Shown here: positions 30,407 to 40,898 of the stretch, in pieces | Layout of the letters: every line of letters starts with the position of its first letter | Position numbering within the stretch: the stretch's first letter is position 1 | NCBI GenBank assembly: GCA_019359415.1 | Contig: JAHHHH010000011.1 | Coordinates: 1-64,000, forward strand | Direction of reading: 5' to 3' | DNA: 64,000 nt | Source: Iphinoe sp. HA4291-MV1 | GTDB taxonomy: Bacteria > Cyanobacteriota > Cyanobacteriia > Cyanobacteriales > Nostocaceae | The notes under the pieces: model-generated | Seen by the model: the letters and a program-made list of their open reading frames with translations, nothing else | The model's database searches: none | What the model was told of the DNA's origin: nothing | Translations under genes and position numbers: made by a program

Positions 30407-31798
30407 CTAAAACTCCGCACTTTCCGGCGTACGTGGAAATGGAATCACATCTCTGATATTTCCCATCCCCGTCATAAATTGCACAAGTCGTTCAAAACCC
30501 AACCCAAAACCAGCATGGGGGACAGTCCCAAAACGGCGCAAATCCAGATACCACCACAAATCTTCTGGTTTCATTCCTTGAGCGAGTATGCGACGTTCGA
30601 GGACATCTAAACGTTCTTCTCTTTGAGAACCGCCAATAATTTCACCAATTTTGGGTGCTAGAATATCCATCGCAGCAACGGTTTTTTCGTCATCATCTAA
30701 GCGCATATAAAAGGCTTTGATTTGCGTTGGATAATTGGTGACGATGACAGGCTTTTTAAAAAGTTGTTCGCAAAGATAGCGTTCGTGTTCTGATTGTAAA
30801 TCCAAGCCCCAACTGACAGGATACTCAAACTTCACATCAGCTTTTTCTAACAATTTGACGGCTTCAGTGTAAGTGATGCGCTCAAATTCATTATTAATAA
30901 TGTTGTCTGCCGTTGCCAATACAGTATTATCAATACGCTGATTGAAAAAATCCATATCTTCTGGGCAAGTTTCCATGACATTTTTAAAAATATGTTTGAG
31001 AAACGCTTCAGCTAAATCCATATCTTCCTTGAGGGCGCAAAAAGCCATCTCCGGTTCTACCATCCAAAATTCTGCCAAGTGACGTGAGGTGTTGGAGTTT
31101 TCTGCACGGAAGGTAGGACCAAAAGTGTAGACATTAGTAAACGCCATCGCCATAACTTCGGCTTGGAGTTGACCACTGACTGTTAAGTATGTTGGTTTGC
31201 CAAAAAAGTCTTTACTATAATCTATAGCTTGAGTTTCCGTACGAGGAACATCTTTGAGATTAAAACTAGTCACATTGAAAAGTTCACCCGCACCTTCACA
31301 ATCATTGGCGGTGATGATGGGAGTGTGTATCCACAAAAAGCCGCGTTCTTGGAAAAATTGATGAATGGCGGTAGCGCAAGCGTTTCTAACTCGGAAAACT
31401 GCACCAAAGGAATTGGTACGCGATCGCAAATGTCCGATAGTTCGCAAAAACTCAAAGGAATGGCGTTTCTTTTGTAGCGGATATGTTTCTGGATCTGCTT
31501 CACCAAAGACTTTTACCTTGTCTGCTTTCAACTCAAAGCGCTGTCCTTTACCAACAGAAACCACCAACACTCCAGCCACTTCCACTGAAGCGCCTGTATT
31601 CAGCTTTTTCAAGATATCATCGTAGTCTGGCAAATTCTGATTGAGTACCACTTGCAAATTAGCCAAGGATGAGCCATCATTAACTTCTATAAAAGAAAAT
31701 CCTTTTAACTCCCGTTTCGTGCGAACCCAGCCTTGAACTACCACAGACTCATCAAGTTGACCACTTCGCAATATTTCTGCAATCCGTAGACTTACCAT
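30407..31798 (-). CDS. asnS: Asparaginyl-tRNA synthetase
   Basis: 463-residue class II aminoacyl-tRNA synthetase. N-terminal OB fold ([25 protein letters not shown]), then the catalytic core with motif 2 ([22 protein letters not shown]) and motif 3 ([15 protein letters not shown]). The ATG at 31798 ([10 protein letters not shown]) is preferred over 31810. Its start lies one base past the stop of the upstream coiled-coil protein gene, so the two are probably cotranscribed. Confidence 0.96.
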   Translation of the reverse strand: MVSLRIAEILRSGQLDESVVVQGWVRTKRELKGFSFIEVNDGSSLANLQVVLNQNLPDYDDILKKLNTGASVEVAGVLVVSVGKGQRFELKADKVKVFGEADPETYPLQKKRHSFEFLRTIGHLRSRTNSFGAVFRVRNACATAIHQFFQERGFLWIHTPIITANDCEGAGELFNVTSFNLKDVPRTETQAIDYSKDFFGKPTYLTVSGQLQAEVMAMAFTNVYTFGPTFRAENSNTSRHLAEFWMVEPEMAFCALKEDMDLAEAFLKHIFKNVMETCPEDMDFFNQRIDNTVLATADNIINNEFERITYTEAVKLLEKADVKFEYPVSWGLDLQSEHERYLCEQLFKKPVIVTNYPTQIKAFYMRLDDDEKTVAAMDILAPKIGEIIGGSQREERLDVLERRILAQGMKPEDLWWYLDLRRFGTVPHAGFGLGFERLVQFMTGMGNIRDVIPFPRTPESAEF

Positions 31799-31799
31799 A

Positions 31800-32195
31800 T
31801 CATCCAGCAACAGACTTCAATATCCAGCCTATGATAACGCCCAAACCACCAAATCGGACGGCTTGCCAAAAAGGTTCTTTGAGGCTACCCCAGGAAAACA
31901 ATTGACTTTCTAAATTAAGTTCTAGCACTTCCAACTGTTGTTGAATTTGCTTTAACTCGGCTTTCATATTTGGTAATTGACTGTGACGCGATAGCCCTTT
32001 GGGCGGCTCCCCTTGGGAGCATCGCTTCAGACGTTGTTGCAATTCTCTTTGACGGTCTTTGTCTGCTTGCACTTGATTGTAGCGTTCTTTCAAAGCAACA
32101 AGTGCATCCTCCACATCCAAGAGTTCTTGTTCAAATTCTTGGTCTTGATTTTCCTCACCAAATGGCGGCTGAGATGGTTGTTTAGGCGGCTTCAT
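31800..32195 (-). CDS. Coiled-coil protein with C-terminal membrane segment
   Basis: 131-residue protein of unknown function. The N-terminus is Pro/Gln/Glu-rich ([23 protein letters not shown]), the middle forms a coiled coil ([44 protein letters not shown]), and a short hydrophobic end ([16 protein letters not shown]) can anchor in a membrane. The coiled coil is broken by about 13 residues ([16 protein letters not shown]) encoded by a G+C-rich palindromic repeat at 31988-32025. The start 32195 is chosen because upstream residues look non-coding. Next to asnS, but without an evident link. Confidence 0.65.
   Translation of the reverse strand: MKPPKQPSQPPFGEENQDQEFEQELLDVEDALVALKERYNQVQADKDRQRELQQRLKRCSQGEPPKGLSRHSQLPNMKAELKQIQQQLEVLELNLESQLFSWGSLKEPFWQAVRFGGLGVIIGWILKSVAG
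31988..32025. repeat. G+C-rich palindromic repeat inside the coiled-coil gene
   Basis: 38 bases bounded by GCGAT and ATCGC with GGGCGGCTCCCCTTGGGAGC in the centre. It is of the same type as the extragenic repeats at 13626 and 36287, yet lies in a coding frame. Confidence 0.75.
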
Positions 32196-32335
32196 GTACA
32201 AATTTAGTAAACTAAAATTAGACACAATTATGCCAATAGTCTTACCTCTGGTTTTGGTAGCCAGTGGCAAAGATACTAAACTTTTTCTTGTGATAATTCA
32301 AAATACTCTTACCCAAAACTCAGTACTCAGCACTC

Positions 32336-32653
32336 ATGTCTGATATCATGTCTCAATCAACCCAGCTGCCTAAAGATAGTCAACTCAACGAGTTTAGTAC
32401 TTTGGAACTAGCCCAAGCTCTCATGGAGAAACTAAGCATCTCTCCTAACGATTGGCATCGCCTCAAGTCTAACCGCAATGTTCGCGCAAGTGAACAAGCA
32501 GCAGCAGCTCTTGTATTTCTCTTGAAAGATGAACCACAAGAAGCTTTACTCAGACTCCAGCAAGCAACTGGTTGGTTGGATCGCTCTATTTCTGCTCCAC
32601 CTTGTCCAACTCACGGCGAGAATAAGAGCAATCAATTTATCGCGTTTGGCTAA
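32336..32653 (+). CDS. Cyanobacterial conserved protein, possibly DUF6439 family
   Basis: 105-residue soluble protein with LNEFSTLELAQALMEKLSISPNDWHRLKSNRNVRASEQAAAALVFLLKDEPQEALLRLQQATGWLDRSISAPPCPTHG-type features: a helical body and a Cys-Pro-rich C-terminus. Only the ATG position is uncertain (32336 or Met5 at 32348). I connect it tentatively with the DUF6439 family; role unknown. Confidence 0.65.
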   Translation: MSDIMSQSTQLPKDSQLNEFSTLELAQALMEKLSISPNDWHRLKSNRNVRASEQAAAALVFLLKDEPQEALLRLQQATGWLDRSISAPPCPTHGENKSNQFIAFG

Positions 32654-32839
32654 AGCGTGAAAGCTTACTGTTAGCGCAGCGGCGCGTTAGCGCGGGATAG
32701 CCGCTCCCATGCTCCCCGTGAAGTAAGAAATAAATGTCTAGACTTGTCTAGGATTTATATAGCAGATAGGTGAAGGTGACGAGGATAAAGGAGATAACTT
32801 CCTCATCTCCCTTATCTTCCTCATCTCCCTCATCTCCAA
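32654..32839. repeat. Repeat-rich spacer
   Basis: G+C-rich repeat-like sequence with GCGCAGCGGCGCGTTAGCGC (about 32674-32693), then an AGGAGAT/ATCTCC-type inverted tract at about 32783-32838. No gene seen. Confidence 0.55.
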
Positions 32840-33295
32840 CTACCGTAGCAGAGCCAGTCGGTTTCGATTCTCTAGCTGTTTACAAAGCCTCAACTCTGTA
32901 CCTTTACTGTTCCATTGAACCTGATCGAAAATTTGATGTAGAATACATAAACCACGACCATTCTCTGACTCATCTGGTGGTAGATATTCTGTGGGATCAG
33001 TATCAACATCGCTAGTAGAGGATGGTGTAAAGCCATTGCCTTGATCTGATATGATCCACCAATACTGATTATCAATTAAGGAAAAACGCACTATAACCCT
33101 TTTACCAGGATCTAGATTGTTACCATGTTTAGCTGCGTTTACTAAGGCTTCTTGAAGTCCTAGCCGCAGTTCTGCTTGCAGTTTGCCCGGAATTTCCGCT
33201 AATAGTAAATCCAGTATCGGACATAGGTACAAAGTTGAGGCAAAACTAATTGTGCCCCAGTTACGCCCTGTAGGACGAAGCGAAATAGTAATCAC
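32840..33295 (-). CDS. Anti-sigma factor-type ATP-binding protein (RsbW-like HATPase)
   Basis: 151-residue single-domain GHKL ATPase of the anti-sigma serine kinase class. N box: LGLQEALVNAAKHGNN (residues about 43-58); G1-like DQGNGF; G2-like NGRGLCILHQIFD. Such proteins sequester sigma factors or phosphorylate STAS-domain anti-anti-sigma factors. No partner gene is adjacent, so the target is unknown. The following sequence to rlmD contains no other gene. Confidence 0.88.
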   Translation of the reverse strand: MITISLRPTGRNWGTISFASTLYLCPILDLLLAEIPGKLQAELRLGLQEALVNAAKHGNNLDPGKRVIVRFSLIDNQYWWIISDQGNGFTPSSTSDVDTDPTEYLPPDESENGRGLCILHQIFDQVQWNSKGTELRLCKQLENRNRLALLR

Positions 33296-33688
33296 AATAG
33301 AAACCCCGTAGCTTTCAGAGTTAGCTAGACATCAGTTTGGTGTCACAGGCACCCTGATAGAATTTGAGGTGATCGTGTTGCCTTCAAACTTTCGTCTTCA
33401 CAACTAAATTTTGAAAATGCTAGGGAGCATTAACTCTCTTGTGTGACATAGAGTTATTTACTTAAAGAATGGCTTTACAATTAACTTGCTTACAAAATAG
33501 TAAGCAACTATTATGTTTTTTAGTTGAAAGAGTAGACTCCTACTTTTTCACCTGCCAATTCATACCTGAAACAACTCAATGCATATTTTTGGAGAGTTTT
33601 TGCAACGTCAGTATCTTTACACAAAAGGAATCATATATTTATCTTAATTCAATTCTAGCACTTTTCTATGCATTGGACTACAAATTTT
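33296..33688. other. Spacer without supported gene
   Basis: A 75-codon frame at 33469-33696 on the plus strand overlaps the rlmD end and shows no family features. It is regarded as chance. Confidence 0.4.
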
Positions 33689-35095
33689 TTATTTAGGTTT
33701 AGTTGTGAAGAAGTTGCTACCTTTGTCCAATTGTGATAATACAAGAAATGCCACAGTTTCCACATGAGCAGTTTGTGAAAAGAAATCAGCAGGTTGTACC
33801 CGTGTCAGACTATATAATCCGTTTTGACAAAGTAATTTGAGGTCACGAGCAAGGGTAGCTACTTTACAACTGACATAAACAATACGTGAGGGTTTCGATT
33901 TCAGTAAAGTTTCAATAACGGCGCGGTCGCACCCTTTACGAGGTGGATCAAGCAAAACTATGTCTGGCGAAAGTTCCATTTTGGGAAGTAATGTTTCTAC
34001 TGCACCAGTGTGAAAAATGACATTATGAATAGCATTGTGCTTCGCATTCAAATTTGCTTGCTCTACTGCCTCTGGCTGCAATTCTAACCCTACTGCTTGC
34101 TTAACTTGCTTGGCAAGTGGCAATGTCAACGTCCCAATACCACAATAAGTATCAAGTAACATCTCCGAACCTTGTAAATTGAGTTCTGACTGAATGACCT
34201 GCAATAATGCTTCTGCCGTCTCCGTATTTACCTGGAAAAACGTATCCGGTCGTACCTGAAATTCTAATCCGGCAAATTTTTCTCTCAAGTAGGAAAGCCC
34301 CGCAATACAACGAGTTTCCAGTCCAAAAATGGCATTGGTACGGTCTGGGTTGCAGTTCAAACAAACCCCAAATAACTGGGGATAGCGCTTTAACCACTCC
34401 AGTGCTTGGTCTTGAATTCCGGGTAAATTCCAATCTTTGACCACCAAAGTTAGTAATATTTCCCCTGTACGGCGACCAATGCGTAAACTCAGATGACGCA
34501 CAAGACCTGTGTGGCGTTGTTCGTTGTAAACTTGCCAACCCAGCTTTTGGATGTCTTGTTTAACTTCCAGCAGCAGAGGATTTAATCTTGGGTCTTGCAC
34601 GGGACATTGATTCAAGTTAATCAATTGGTGGCTTCCTTTTTGATAGTAGCCAGCTTGAATATGTCCGGTGCGAGATGATCCTACAGGATAAGTCGCTTTG
34701 TTACGGTATCCCAAACATTCGGGAGTCGAAAGAACTGGATCTACTGGTGGTTGTACGAAACCGCCTATACGTTCCAAAGCTTGGATAACTTGATTTTGCT
34801 TTGCTGTCAACTGGTATTCATAATCAATATGCTGCCATTGACAACCACCACATTTATCAGCCACGATGCAGCCAGGTCGGATGCGGTGGGGCGATGATTT
34901 CAGAAGTTGTTTGAGTTTACCGTGAGCGTAGTTCGGTTTAACGTGTACCAGACGGACAACAGCGCGATCGCCTGGTACAGTGTCTGGTACAAATACGACT
35001 CTTTCTTGCCAACGCCCTACACCATCACCTGTATCGTTCAAATCCAAAATCTCAACTTCAATTAACTCACCCTGTTTCCAAATTTTTTCAGTCAT
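33689..35095 (-). CDS. rlmD: 23S rRNA (uracil-C5)-methyltransferase RlmD-type
   Basis: 468-residue SAM-dependent methyltransferase of the RlmD/RlmCD/TrmA superfamily. An N-terminal TRAM domain (residues about 1-65) is followed by a [4Fe-4S] cluster motif (CIVADKCGGCQW) and a Rossmann core with LLDTYCGIGTLTLPLA. The catalytic Cys is in VYVSCKVATLARDL and the DPPRKG motif precedes it. Methylation of U1939 is the family assignment; another uracil site cannot be ruled out. The start ATG at 35095 directly adjoins a run of TAGTCAT-type heptamers. Confidence 0.9.
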   Translation of the reverse strand: MTEKIWKQGELIEVEILDLNDTGDGVGRWQERVVFVPDTVPGDRAVVRLVHVKPNYAHGKLKQLLKSSPHRIRPGCIVADKCGGCQWQHIDYEYQLTAKQNQVIQALERIGGFVQPPVDPVLSTPECLGYRNKATYPVGSSRTGHIQAGYYQKGSHQLINLNQCPVQDPRLNPLLLEVKQDIQKLGWQVYNEQRHTGLVRHLSLRIGRRTGEILLTLVVKDWNLPGIQDQALEWLKRYPQLFGVCLNCNPDRTNAIFGLETRCIAGLSYLREKFAGLEFQVRPDTFFQVNTETAEALLQVIQSELNLQGSEMLLDTYCGIGTLTLPLAKQVKQAVGLELQPEAVEQANLNAKHNAIHNVIFHTGAVETLLPKMELSPDIVLLDPPRKGCDRAVIETLLKSKPSRIVYVSCKVATLARDLKLLCQNGLYSLTRVQPADFFSQTAHVETVAFLVLSQLDKGSNFFTTKPK

Positions 35096-35125
35096 TGGTC
35101 ATTAGTCATTGGTCATTAGTCATTA
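35090..35125. repeat. STRR heptamers abutting the rlmD start
   Basis: Alternating TAGTCAT and TGGTCAT units, about five copies. On the minus strand each supplies an ATG, and the copy nearest the gene provides or immediately precedes the rlmD initiation codon. Confidence 0.75.
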
Positions 35126-35220
35126 TCCCCTTGTCCCTTATCTCCTCTACTCTCTTCACTTGTGTCCTCAAGACTCGTTAAACTAGCAAATAATAATTAA
35201 TTCATGTCATTGCAATAATC

Positions 35221-35706
35221 ATGACTGTAGTAAGCCAAGTTATTCTCAAAGCCGACGATGAACTGCGTTATCCTAGCAGTGGCGAACTCAAGAATATCAA
35301 AGACTATTTGCAAACTGGCGAGCAACGGGTACGAATTGTCACAACCCTGGCTGAAAACGAAAAAAAGATAGTTCAAGAAGCTACTAAACAGCTTTGGCAG
35401 AAACGTCCCGACTTTATCTCGCCTGGGGGCAATGCATACGGGGAGCGCCAACGTGCTTTATGTATCCGTGACTATGGTTGGTACTTGCGCCTAGTTACCT
35501 ACGGTGTACTTGCTGGCGACAAAGAACCAATTGAAAAAATTGGTTTAGTTGGTGCTAGAGAAATGTACAATTCGCTTGGCGTTCCTGTTCCTGGAATGGT
35601 AGAAGCAATCAACTGTTTGAAAAAAGCCTCCCTTGACTTACTGAATGCAGAAGACGCTGTTGAGGCAGCACCCTACTTTGATTACATCATTCAAGCGATG
35701 TCTTGA
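35221..35706 (+). CDS. apcD: Allophycocyanin alpha-B chain
   Basis: 161-residue phycobilisome core subunit that acts as a terminal energy emitter toward photosystem I. Globin-like phycobiliprotein fold with the phycocyanobilin-binding Cys81 in [13 protein letters not shown]. The start [24 protein letters not shown] and the C-terminus [11 protein letters not shown] are characteristic of ApcD rather than ApcA. It stands alone, as apcD usually does outside the apcABC operon. Confidence 0.96.
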   Translation: MTVVSQVILKADDELRYPSSGELKNIKDYLQTGEQRVRIVTTLAENEKKIVQEATKQLWQKRPDFISPGGNAYGERQRALCIRDYGWYLRLVTYGVLAGDKEPIEKIGLVGAREMYNSLGVPVPGMVEAINCLKKASLDLLNAEDAVEAAPYFDYIIQAMS

Positions 35707-36286
35707 TGCAAAGTAAGTGAGTGAGACTTCTATGGAAGTGCGGCTCGCGGACTGCTAAAAAGAATACAAGCAACCAGCACTCAACTTCCATGATACACAT
35801 ATACTGATCATACCCTCCCCACACTGGATAGTGACTACGGCAAAGTCTATGTCAAGTTACTAACAAGTCGTGGGGAAATTTTATTTGATAATTTAAGAGT
35901 CATTTGTTATTATTTATTTTCCTGTAACAGTGCTGAGCAATAAGTAAGGACTCCACATTCTTGTGGTATATCTGTACTTGTTACAAGAGCAGAGCAGTGC
36001 TGATTCAAAGGGGTGTAGGGAACCAGCCCTTTCAACGCGAACAAATGAACTACTAAATCAAAGGCTGAAACCCGCTCCCAAACTAGAGCCAAAAATCATA
36101 GCTCTAACTCATCCATAGAACCTGAAGCGATCGCAATATCAAATCCGGTCAGAATATTGACCCTTTAGTTGAGTATTTTATTGAAGAAAATCCCGTAAGG
36201 ATGATAACACAAGGATTAATAAAGGAGCGAAAAATATAGTACAAATGAACGCGTTGAAAGGGCTGGGTGTAGGGAACCCACGCGCA

Positions 36287-36338
36287 AATCGCGTAGCGCC
36301 GCGTTCGCCTTTGGCGTCGCCCCTTGGGCGAGCGGAGC
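36287..36338. repeat. G+C-rich palindromic repeat
   Basis: Contains AATCGCGTAGCGCCGCG, TTCGCCTTTGGCG and CGCCCCTTGGGCG; same style as 13626-13672. Confidence 0.7.
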
Positions 36339-36579
36339 TGGCGGTCTGGGATTGAAATAAGGACGCCCCCATTTCTTGCTTGAAAAGCTCTCTGTACATT
36401 TTTTTATTTTGGTGCGGCTCTAAACCTACCCCTGTTCCTTGCGCGTCTGGTGCTCTTGAGAAGGATCTTTTTTTCCCTACACCCTACACCCTTACCCCCT
36501 AGTTTTTGTAAAAAGTTTTTTCCTCACTCCGTACTTGGTACTCAGTACTACTGAACTTATTTCCCCTCATATACAAAAA

Positions 36580-36609
36580 GCCGACAGTCTTCTTATGAAG
36601 GCTGTCGGC
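36580..36609 (-). terminator. GCCGACAG hairpin with T run on the minus strand
   Basis: GCCGACAG (36580-36587) and CTGTCGGC (36602-36609) pair perfectly; on the minus strand the hairpin is followed by TTTTT. It could end a minus-strand transcript of the gene-poor tract, of which no coding portion is visible. Confidence 0.55.
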
Positions 36610-37137
36610 ATTTAGTGTGTTCCCTATTAATGACTCGGCTAGAGTTCAGTTGTTTGTATTGTCCCAACTTGTCTATATGAAAAATAGGATCTCAATCATA
36701 GGCACCAGTGATTTTCATCACAAAATTATTGCTGTCAAACTGAACCAACACATAAACACGCAAAATTTCCAAAATTTCATATCTCTACAATTTGGTCAAG
36801 CAGTATCACATTATTGAACTTAAAACTGTAGTTTCAATAACAAAATCAAAATTTATGTATCTGAATATTAACGTATTTTACAGAGGATGCATAAACTCAT
36901 CTACTTAGTGCTAGGACACTTATTCTTGGTGCTTTCTGGGGTTGAGTCGTACAACCCCAGAAAGAATTTTGGACAGCAATAGTGCGAAATTACACTTACC
37001 GCTATCCAGATTTAGTTATCAGACAAAAATAAACAAGCTACTCATCAAACAAAACTGCTTCAATTACTGTTGACAGAGAAAAAACTCCCATTACTCTGCA
37101 ACTGTACGACCAACATAGCAATTTATTTACAACCCAC

Positions 37138-37241
37138 TATAGCAATCCGAATTGAATCGTGAGAAAATACGGAGATGAAAAGTACGTATTCATAAGCTTT
37201 TCAGCTTTTTTCTCTCTCACAAATGATTTAGGATTGCTATA
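37138..37241. mobile_element. 104-bp MITE with TATAGCAATCC termini
   Basis: The ends TATAGCAATCC and GGATTGCTATA are perfect inverses and the imperfect match continues for about 25 bases (AATCGTGAGA against TCTCTCACAAATGA). The outermost TA on each side fits a TA target duplication as made by IS630/Tc1-type transposases. It has no coding capacity. Confidence 0.75.
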
Positions 37242-37273
37242 TTCGCCGGAACTTAGATCTTGCACCTGAGTTA

Positions 37274-37342
37274 AAAACCGGGTTTCTTGAGAATGCCTGC
37301 TCGTATAAACCTTAATTTCTGGTTCAAAAACCCGGTTTTTTG
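37274..37342. repeat. AAACCCGGTTT-type inverted repeat pair
   Basis: AAAAACCGGGTTTCTTGAGAAT and CAAAAACCCGGTTTTTTGG-like copies in opposite orientation. The same AAACCCGGTTTCT element recurs at 59761-59783, 59905-59946 and 60311-60346. Confidence 0.7.
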
Positions 37343-37713
37343 GGTCTTGTTGAGAATGGTGTCAGATATCAGGGAAGGTACAAGTTCTGGTGAAGAAACA
37401 AAAGTAATGTTTATTCTCAAAACACTTATTTGAGGAGAAATCAGAATAACTCCAAAAGATGTTAACGATAATCAAGTAATAACCAACGTAGTACGTGACG
37501 GCGGAAATGAGCATACCATTGAAGACAGCCCAAAAGGTTTCAATCAAACTATGATTGACTTTTTACTTCCAAAGCAGCAGTAGTAGCCTCCTCTTTAGAT
37601 TAAAAATTTTCCAATTAGTTTTTGAGGAATAAGAAACAGTATTTAAGCAAATAAATTGTTCATACACACAGAACAGACTGAACTCACTCCTTGGTAAGAA
37701 GCCAGGAATTATG

Positions 37714-37761
37714 AGTCATTAGTTATTAGTCATTAGTACCAATGACTAATAACTAATGACT
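37714..37761. repeat. 21-bp-stem hairpin built from STRR units
   Basis: Left arm 37714-37734 and right arm 37741-37761 are perfect inverses made of AGTCATT and AGTTATT units, with loop AGTACC. It appears to be two STRR runs in inverted orientation. Confidence 0.85.
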
Positions 37762-38305
37762 AAAACAACAGGCGACGTTTCACCCCATTTCTCAAAGGAA
37801 AGATTTTTCCCGTTGTCTGTAGGAAATTTCAGATGAAGTTTTAGACAAAATGATCCCCCTAGCGCTCTTGTACAATTCCTTTTGTGAAAAGAGCTGACTA
37901 AGCCACAACACAAATTCAATCGATAGGGTACCTAAAACAATTACGTTGAGTAGTACTGATGACACTACAAAAAGAAAATTTTGTTAACTAAGGCAAGCAT
38001 GATAGCCAATTACAAAATTGATGATTTCAACAATCTAGAACTTGTTTAATCATCACTTGAGATAGGCGTATCGTATATATAGTGAGATGTGTTGTCATAC
38101 TTGACTTAGTTAATATTTATCCTAGGAAAGTATTTATATTCTTCAAATAGTGAAAACACTTATTTGTTTTTCTGAAACCTAAACTCCAGATCAAAAGTTA
38201 CGTATTTATACAGTTGACCCCCTAATTCCCATCATCAATCGTGATAGACTAAAGATAGTAGTAATACAGATTCATTACTTGCAATCAACTTCACTAGAAG
38301 CGACG

Positions 38306-38437
38306 ATGGCGGAAGAACAAAAGCAAAGCACCCCACTTGAGGAAATAGAAAACCATTTACGCCACTTGTTTCTTGAGAAGAAAAATTATCTGCGTACTTA
38401 CATGAATACCTACAGGGCAATTAAATCGCTAAAATAA
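38306..38437 (+). CDS. Possible small protein (43 residues)
   Basis: ATG at 38306 to TAA at 38437 encodes [20 protein letters not shown] followed by [19 protein letters not shown] and KSLK. The composition is charged and helical, unlike random A+T-rich sequence of the region. No family recognised and no strong ribosome-binding site. It sits 20 bases before purL on the same strand. Its reality depends on conservation. Confidence 0.4.
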   Translation: MAEEQKQSTPLEEIENHLRHLFLEKKNYLRTYMNTYRAIKSLK

Positions 38438-38456
38438 TGCTCTGTCCCCTAGGTGC

Positions 38457-40898
38457 ATGATTGCTATGACCGCCATTTCCTCTGCTCCTTTTTCTCCGGA
38501 AGAAATCGTTGCTGAAGGTTTGAAGCTAGAAGAATATGAAGAAATTGTGAGGCGTCTGGGGCGTCATCCCAATAAAGCTGAACTGGGAATGTTTGGGGTG
38601 ATGTGGTCAGAACATTGCTGTTACAAGAATTCTCGTCCGTTACTCAAACAATTTCCCACAACAGGATCCCGCATTCTTGTTGGACCCGGTGAAAATGCTG
38701 GTGTTGTAGATTTGGGTGATGATCTGCGGCTTGCGTTTAAGATTGAGTCGCATAACCACCCCTCAGCAGTCGAACCCTTTCAAGGAGCTGCTACAGGAGT
38801 AGGAGGAATATTAAGAGATATCTTTACAATGGGTGCACGTCCCATTGCCGTGTTAAACTCCCTGCGCTTTGGTTCTCTAGAAGATGCGAAAACCCAAAGG
38901 CTTTTTAGTGGCGTAGTTGCTGGTATTTCTCATTATGGAAATTGCGTAGGTGTCTCCACTGTAGGTGGTGAAGTTTACTTTGATCCTGCTTACTCCGGTA
39001 ACCCTTTGGTGAACGTGATGGCGTTGGGATTGATGGAAACGCCAGAAATTGTTAAATCTGGCGCGTCTGGCGTAGGTAACCCCGTCCTTTATGTTGGTTC
39101 TACTACTGGACGTGATGGTATGGGAGGTGCAAGTTTTGCCAGTGCAGAACTGAGTGATGAGTCTGTAGATGATCGTCCAGCGGTACAAGTGGGCGATCCC
39201 TTTTTGGAGAAGTCGTTAATTGAAGCTTGCTTGGAGGCGTTTAAAACAGGTGCAGTAGTCGCTGCACAGGATATGGGCGCTGCTGGTATTACCTGTTCTA
39301 CCTCAGAAATGGCTGCAAAAGGCGGTGTGGGCATTGAATTCGATTTAGACAAGATTCCTGTACGGGAACCAGGAATGGTACCGTATGAATATCTGCTTTC
39401 CGAATCTCAAGAACGAATGCTGTTTGTTGCACACAAGGGACGCGAACAAGAGTTAATTGACATTTTTCACCGTTGGGGACTGCATGCAGTTGTCGCAGGT
39501 TCTATCATTGCTGAACCCATTGTACGGATTTTATTCCAAGGTGAAATTGCTGCAGAAATTCCTGCAACAGCGTTGGCAGAAAATACGCCTCTGTATCACC
39601 GAGAAGTGTTGGCGGAACCACCGGAATATGTACGAAAAGCTTGGGAATGGAATCCTGATTCTCTGCCTCAGAGTACATCTGCTGGGATTGAAATTCAAGG
39701 ACGCTTACAAAGTTGGAATGATATCCTGTTGACTTTGCTGAATACTCCTACCATCGCATCAAAACGTTGGGTATATCGTCAATATGACCATCAGGTGCAG
39801 AATAACACCGTTATGCTACCAGGTGGTGCAGATGCTTCTGTGATTCGCTTGCGTCCCCAGGAAGTGGAGGACAAGGGGGCAGGGAGACAAGGGGACAAGG
39901 GGACAAGGGGATGGGGGGACAATGCCCATTGCCCATTGCCCATTGCCCAAATTGGTGTGGCGGCTACGGTAGATTGCAATCCTCGTTATGTTTATCTTGA
40001 TCCCTATGAGGGAGCTAAGGCAGTTGTAGCAGAAGCAGCACGCAATCTCAGCTGTGTGGGTGCAGAACCTTTAGCTGTCACTGATAACCTCAATTTTGGT
40101 AGTCCAGAAAAAACTATTGGTTACTGGCAATTAGCAGAAGCCTGTCGCGGTTTAGCTGAAGGTTGCCGAGAAATGGCAACTCCGGTAACTGGTGGAAATG
40201 TCTCCCTTTACAACGAAACTCTAGATTCTCAAGGCAACCCACAACCAATTTATCCTACACCTGTTGTGGGTATGGTAGGGTTAGTCTCTGATTTGACCAA
40301 GATTTGTGGTCAAGCATGGCTTGCAGAAGATGATGTGATTTATTTGTTGGGTGAACTCTCTTCCCATTGCACGCTTGGAGGTTCAGAATATTTAGCCACT
40401 ATTCATAACACTGTTGCCGGAAAACCGCCACGAGTTGATTTTGAATTGGAACGCCAAGTACAACAAGTGTGTCGCGAGGGAATTCGTCAGGGTTGGGTAC
40501 GTTCGGCTCATGATTGTACTGAGGGCGGAGTCGCTATTGCTCTAGCAGAATGTTGTATTGCTGGCAAACTTGGTGCTGATATTCAATTAAAACTACCAGT
40601 AGAAATACCAGCACACAACGACCAACGTTGGGATGAAGTTCTTTTTGGTGAAGGCGGCGCACGAATTGTAGTTTCTGTTGCAACAGAACAACAAAAAACT
40701 TGGGAAACTCTTTTAAGAAAACAATTGGGTAATCATTGGCAAAAACTTGGTAAAGTCGGGAATTCCGAAATAGGTTTGCGGGTTTTAACAACTGATAATC
40801 AAACCTTAATCAAAGTTAGCATTGAGGAGATGAGCGATCGCTACTTAAACGCGATTGAAAGGCGTTTAACCGTCCATAACACAACTCCCAATCAATAG
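38457..40898 (+). CDS. purL: Phosphoribosylformylglycinamidine synthase subunit PurL, with repeat-derived insertion
   Basis: Fourth purine-biosynthesis step: converts FGAR to FGAM with ATP and glutamine-derived ammonia, together with PurQ and PurS. 813 residues; motif examples: [40 protein letters not shown] (nucleotide and substrate binding), [19 protein letters not shown]. Residues about 471-498 are an insert ([20 protein letters not shown], then HCPLPIAQ) encoded by STRR heptamers at 39868-39950, between two conserved parts (VIRLRPQE and VGVAATVDC-like). The two halves are otherwise complete. The start could be 38457 or Met4 at 38466. purF follows. Confidence 0.95.
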   Translation: MIAMTAISSAPFSPEEIVAEGLKLEEYEEIVRRLGRHPNKAELGMFGVMWSEHCCYKNSRPLLKQFPTTGSRILVGPGENAGVVDLGDDLRLAFKIESHNHPSAVEPFQGAATGVGGILRDIFTMGARPIAVLNSLRFGSLEDAKTQRLFSGVVAGISHYGNCVGVSTVGGEVYFDPAYSGNPLVNVMALGLMETPEIVKSGASGVGNPVLYVGSTTGRDGMGGASFASAELSDESVDDRPAVQVGDPFLEKSLIEACLEAFKTGAVVAAQDMGAAGITCSTSEMAAKGGVGIEFDLDKIPVREPGMVPYEYLLSESQERMLFVAHKGREQELIDIFHRWGLHAVVAGSIIAEPIVRILFQGEIAAEIPATALAENTPLYHREVLAEPPEYVRKAWEWNPDSLPQSTSAGIEIQGRLQSWNDILLTLLNTPTIASKRWVYRQYDHQVQNNTVMLPGGADASVIRLRPQEVEDKGAGRQGDKGTRGWGDNAHCPLPIAQIGVAATVDCNPRYVYLDPYEGAKAVVAEAARNLSCVGAEPLAVTDNLNFGSPEKTIGYWQLAEACRGLAEGCREMATPVTGGNVSLYNETLDSQGNPQPIYPTPVVGMVGLVSDLTKICGQAWLAEDDVIYLLGELSSHCTLGGSEYLATIHNTVAGKPPRVDFELERQVQQVCREGIRQGWVRSAHDCTEGGVAIALAECCIAGKLGADIQLKLPVEIPAHNDQRWDEVLFGEGGARIVVSVATEQQKTWETLLRKQLGNHWQKLGKVGNSEIGLRVLTTDNQTLIKVSIEEMSDRYLNAIERRLTVHNTTPNQ
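39868..39950 (+). repeat. STRR heptamers inside purL
   Basis: GGGGACA-type units (about 39892-39910) followed by TGCCCAT units (about 39923-39948). Same units occur outside genes at 20037-20060. In frame with purL. Confidence 0.85.

Larger units (their letters stand above)
35707..38305. other. Gene-poor 2.6-kb tract
   Basis: No credible protein gene is seen over 2.6 kb, apart from many short frames. It contains inverted AGCCCTTTCAACGCG copies near 36027-36041 and 36250-36264, a G+C-rich palindrome (36287-36338), a GCCGACAG hairpin (36580-36609), a MITE (37138-37241), an AAACCCGG palindrome pair (37274-37342), and a large STRR hairpin (37714-37761). It is likely a repository of mobile repeats; small RNAs are possible. 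Confidence 0.6.

Noticed and set aside
33469-33696. 75-codon plus-strand frame
   Set aside because: Overlaps the rlmD end; Phe/Leu/Cys-rich composition expected by chance in A+T-rich DNA.
36178-36399. 73-codon minus-strand frame
   Set aside because: Consists mostly of a G+C-rich palindromic repeat.
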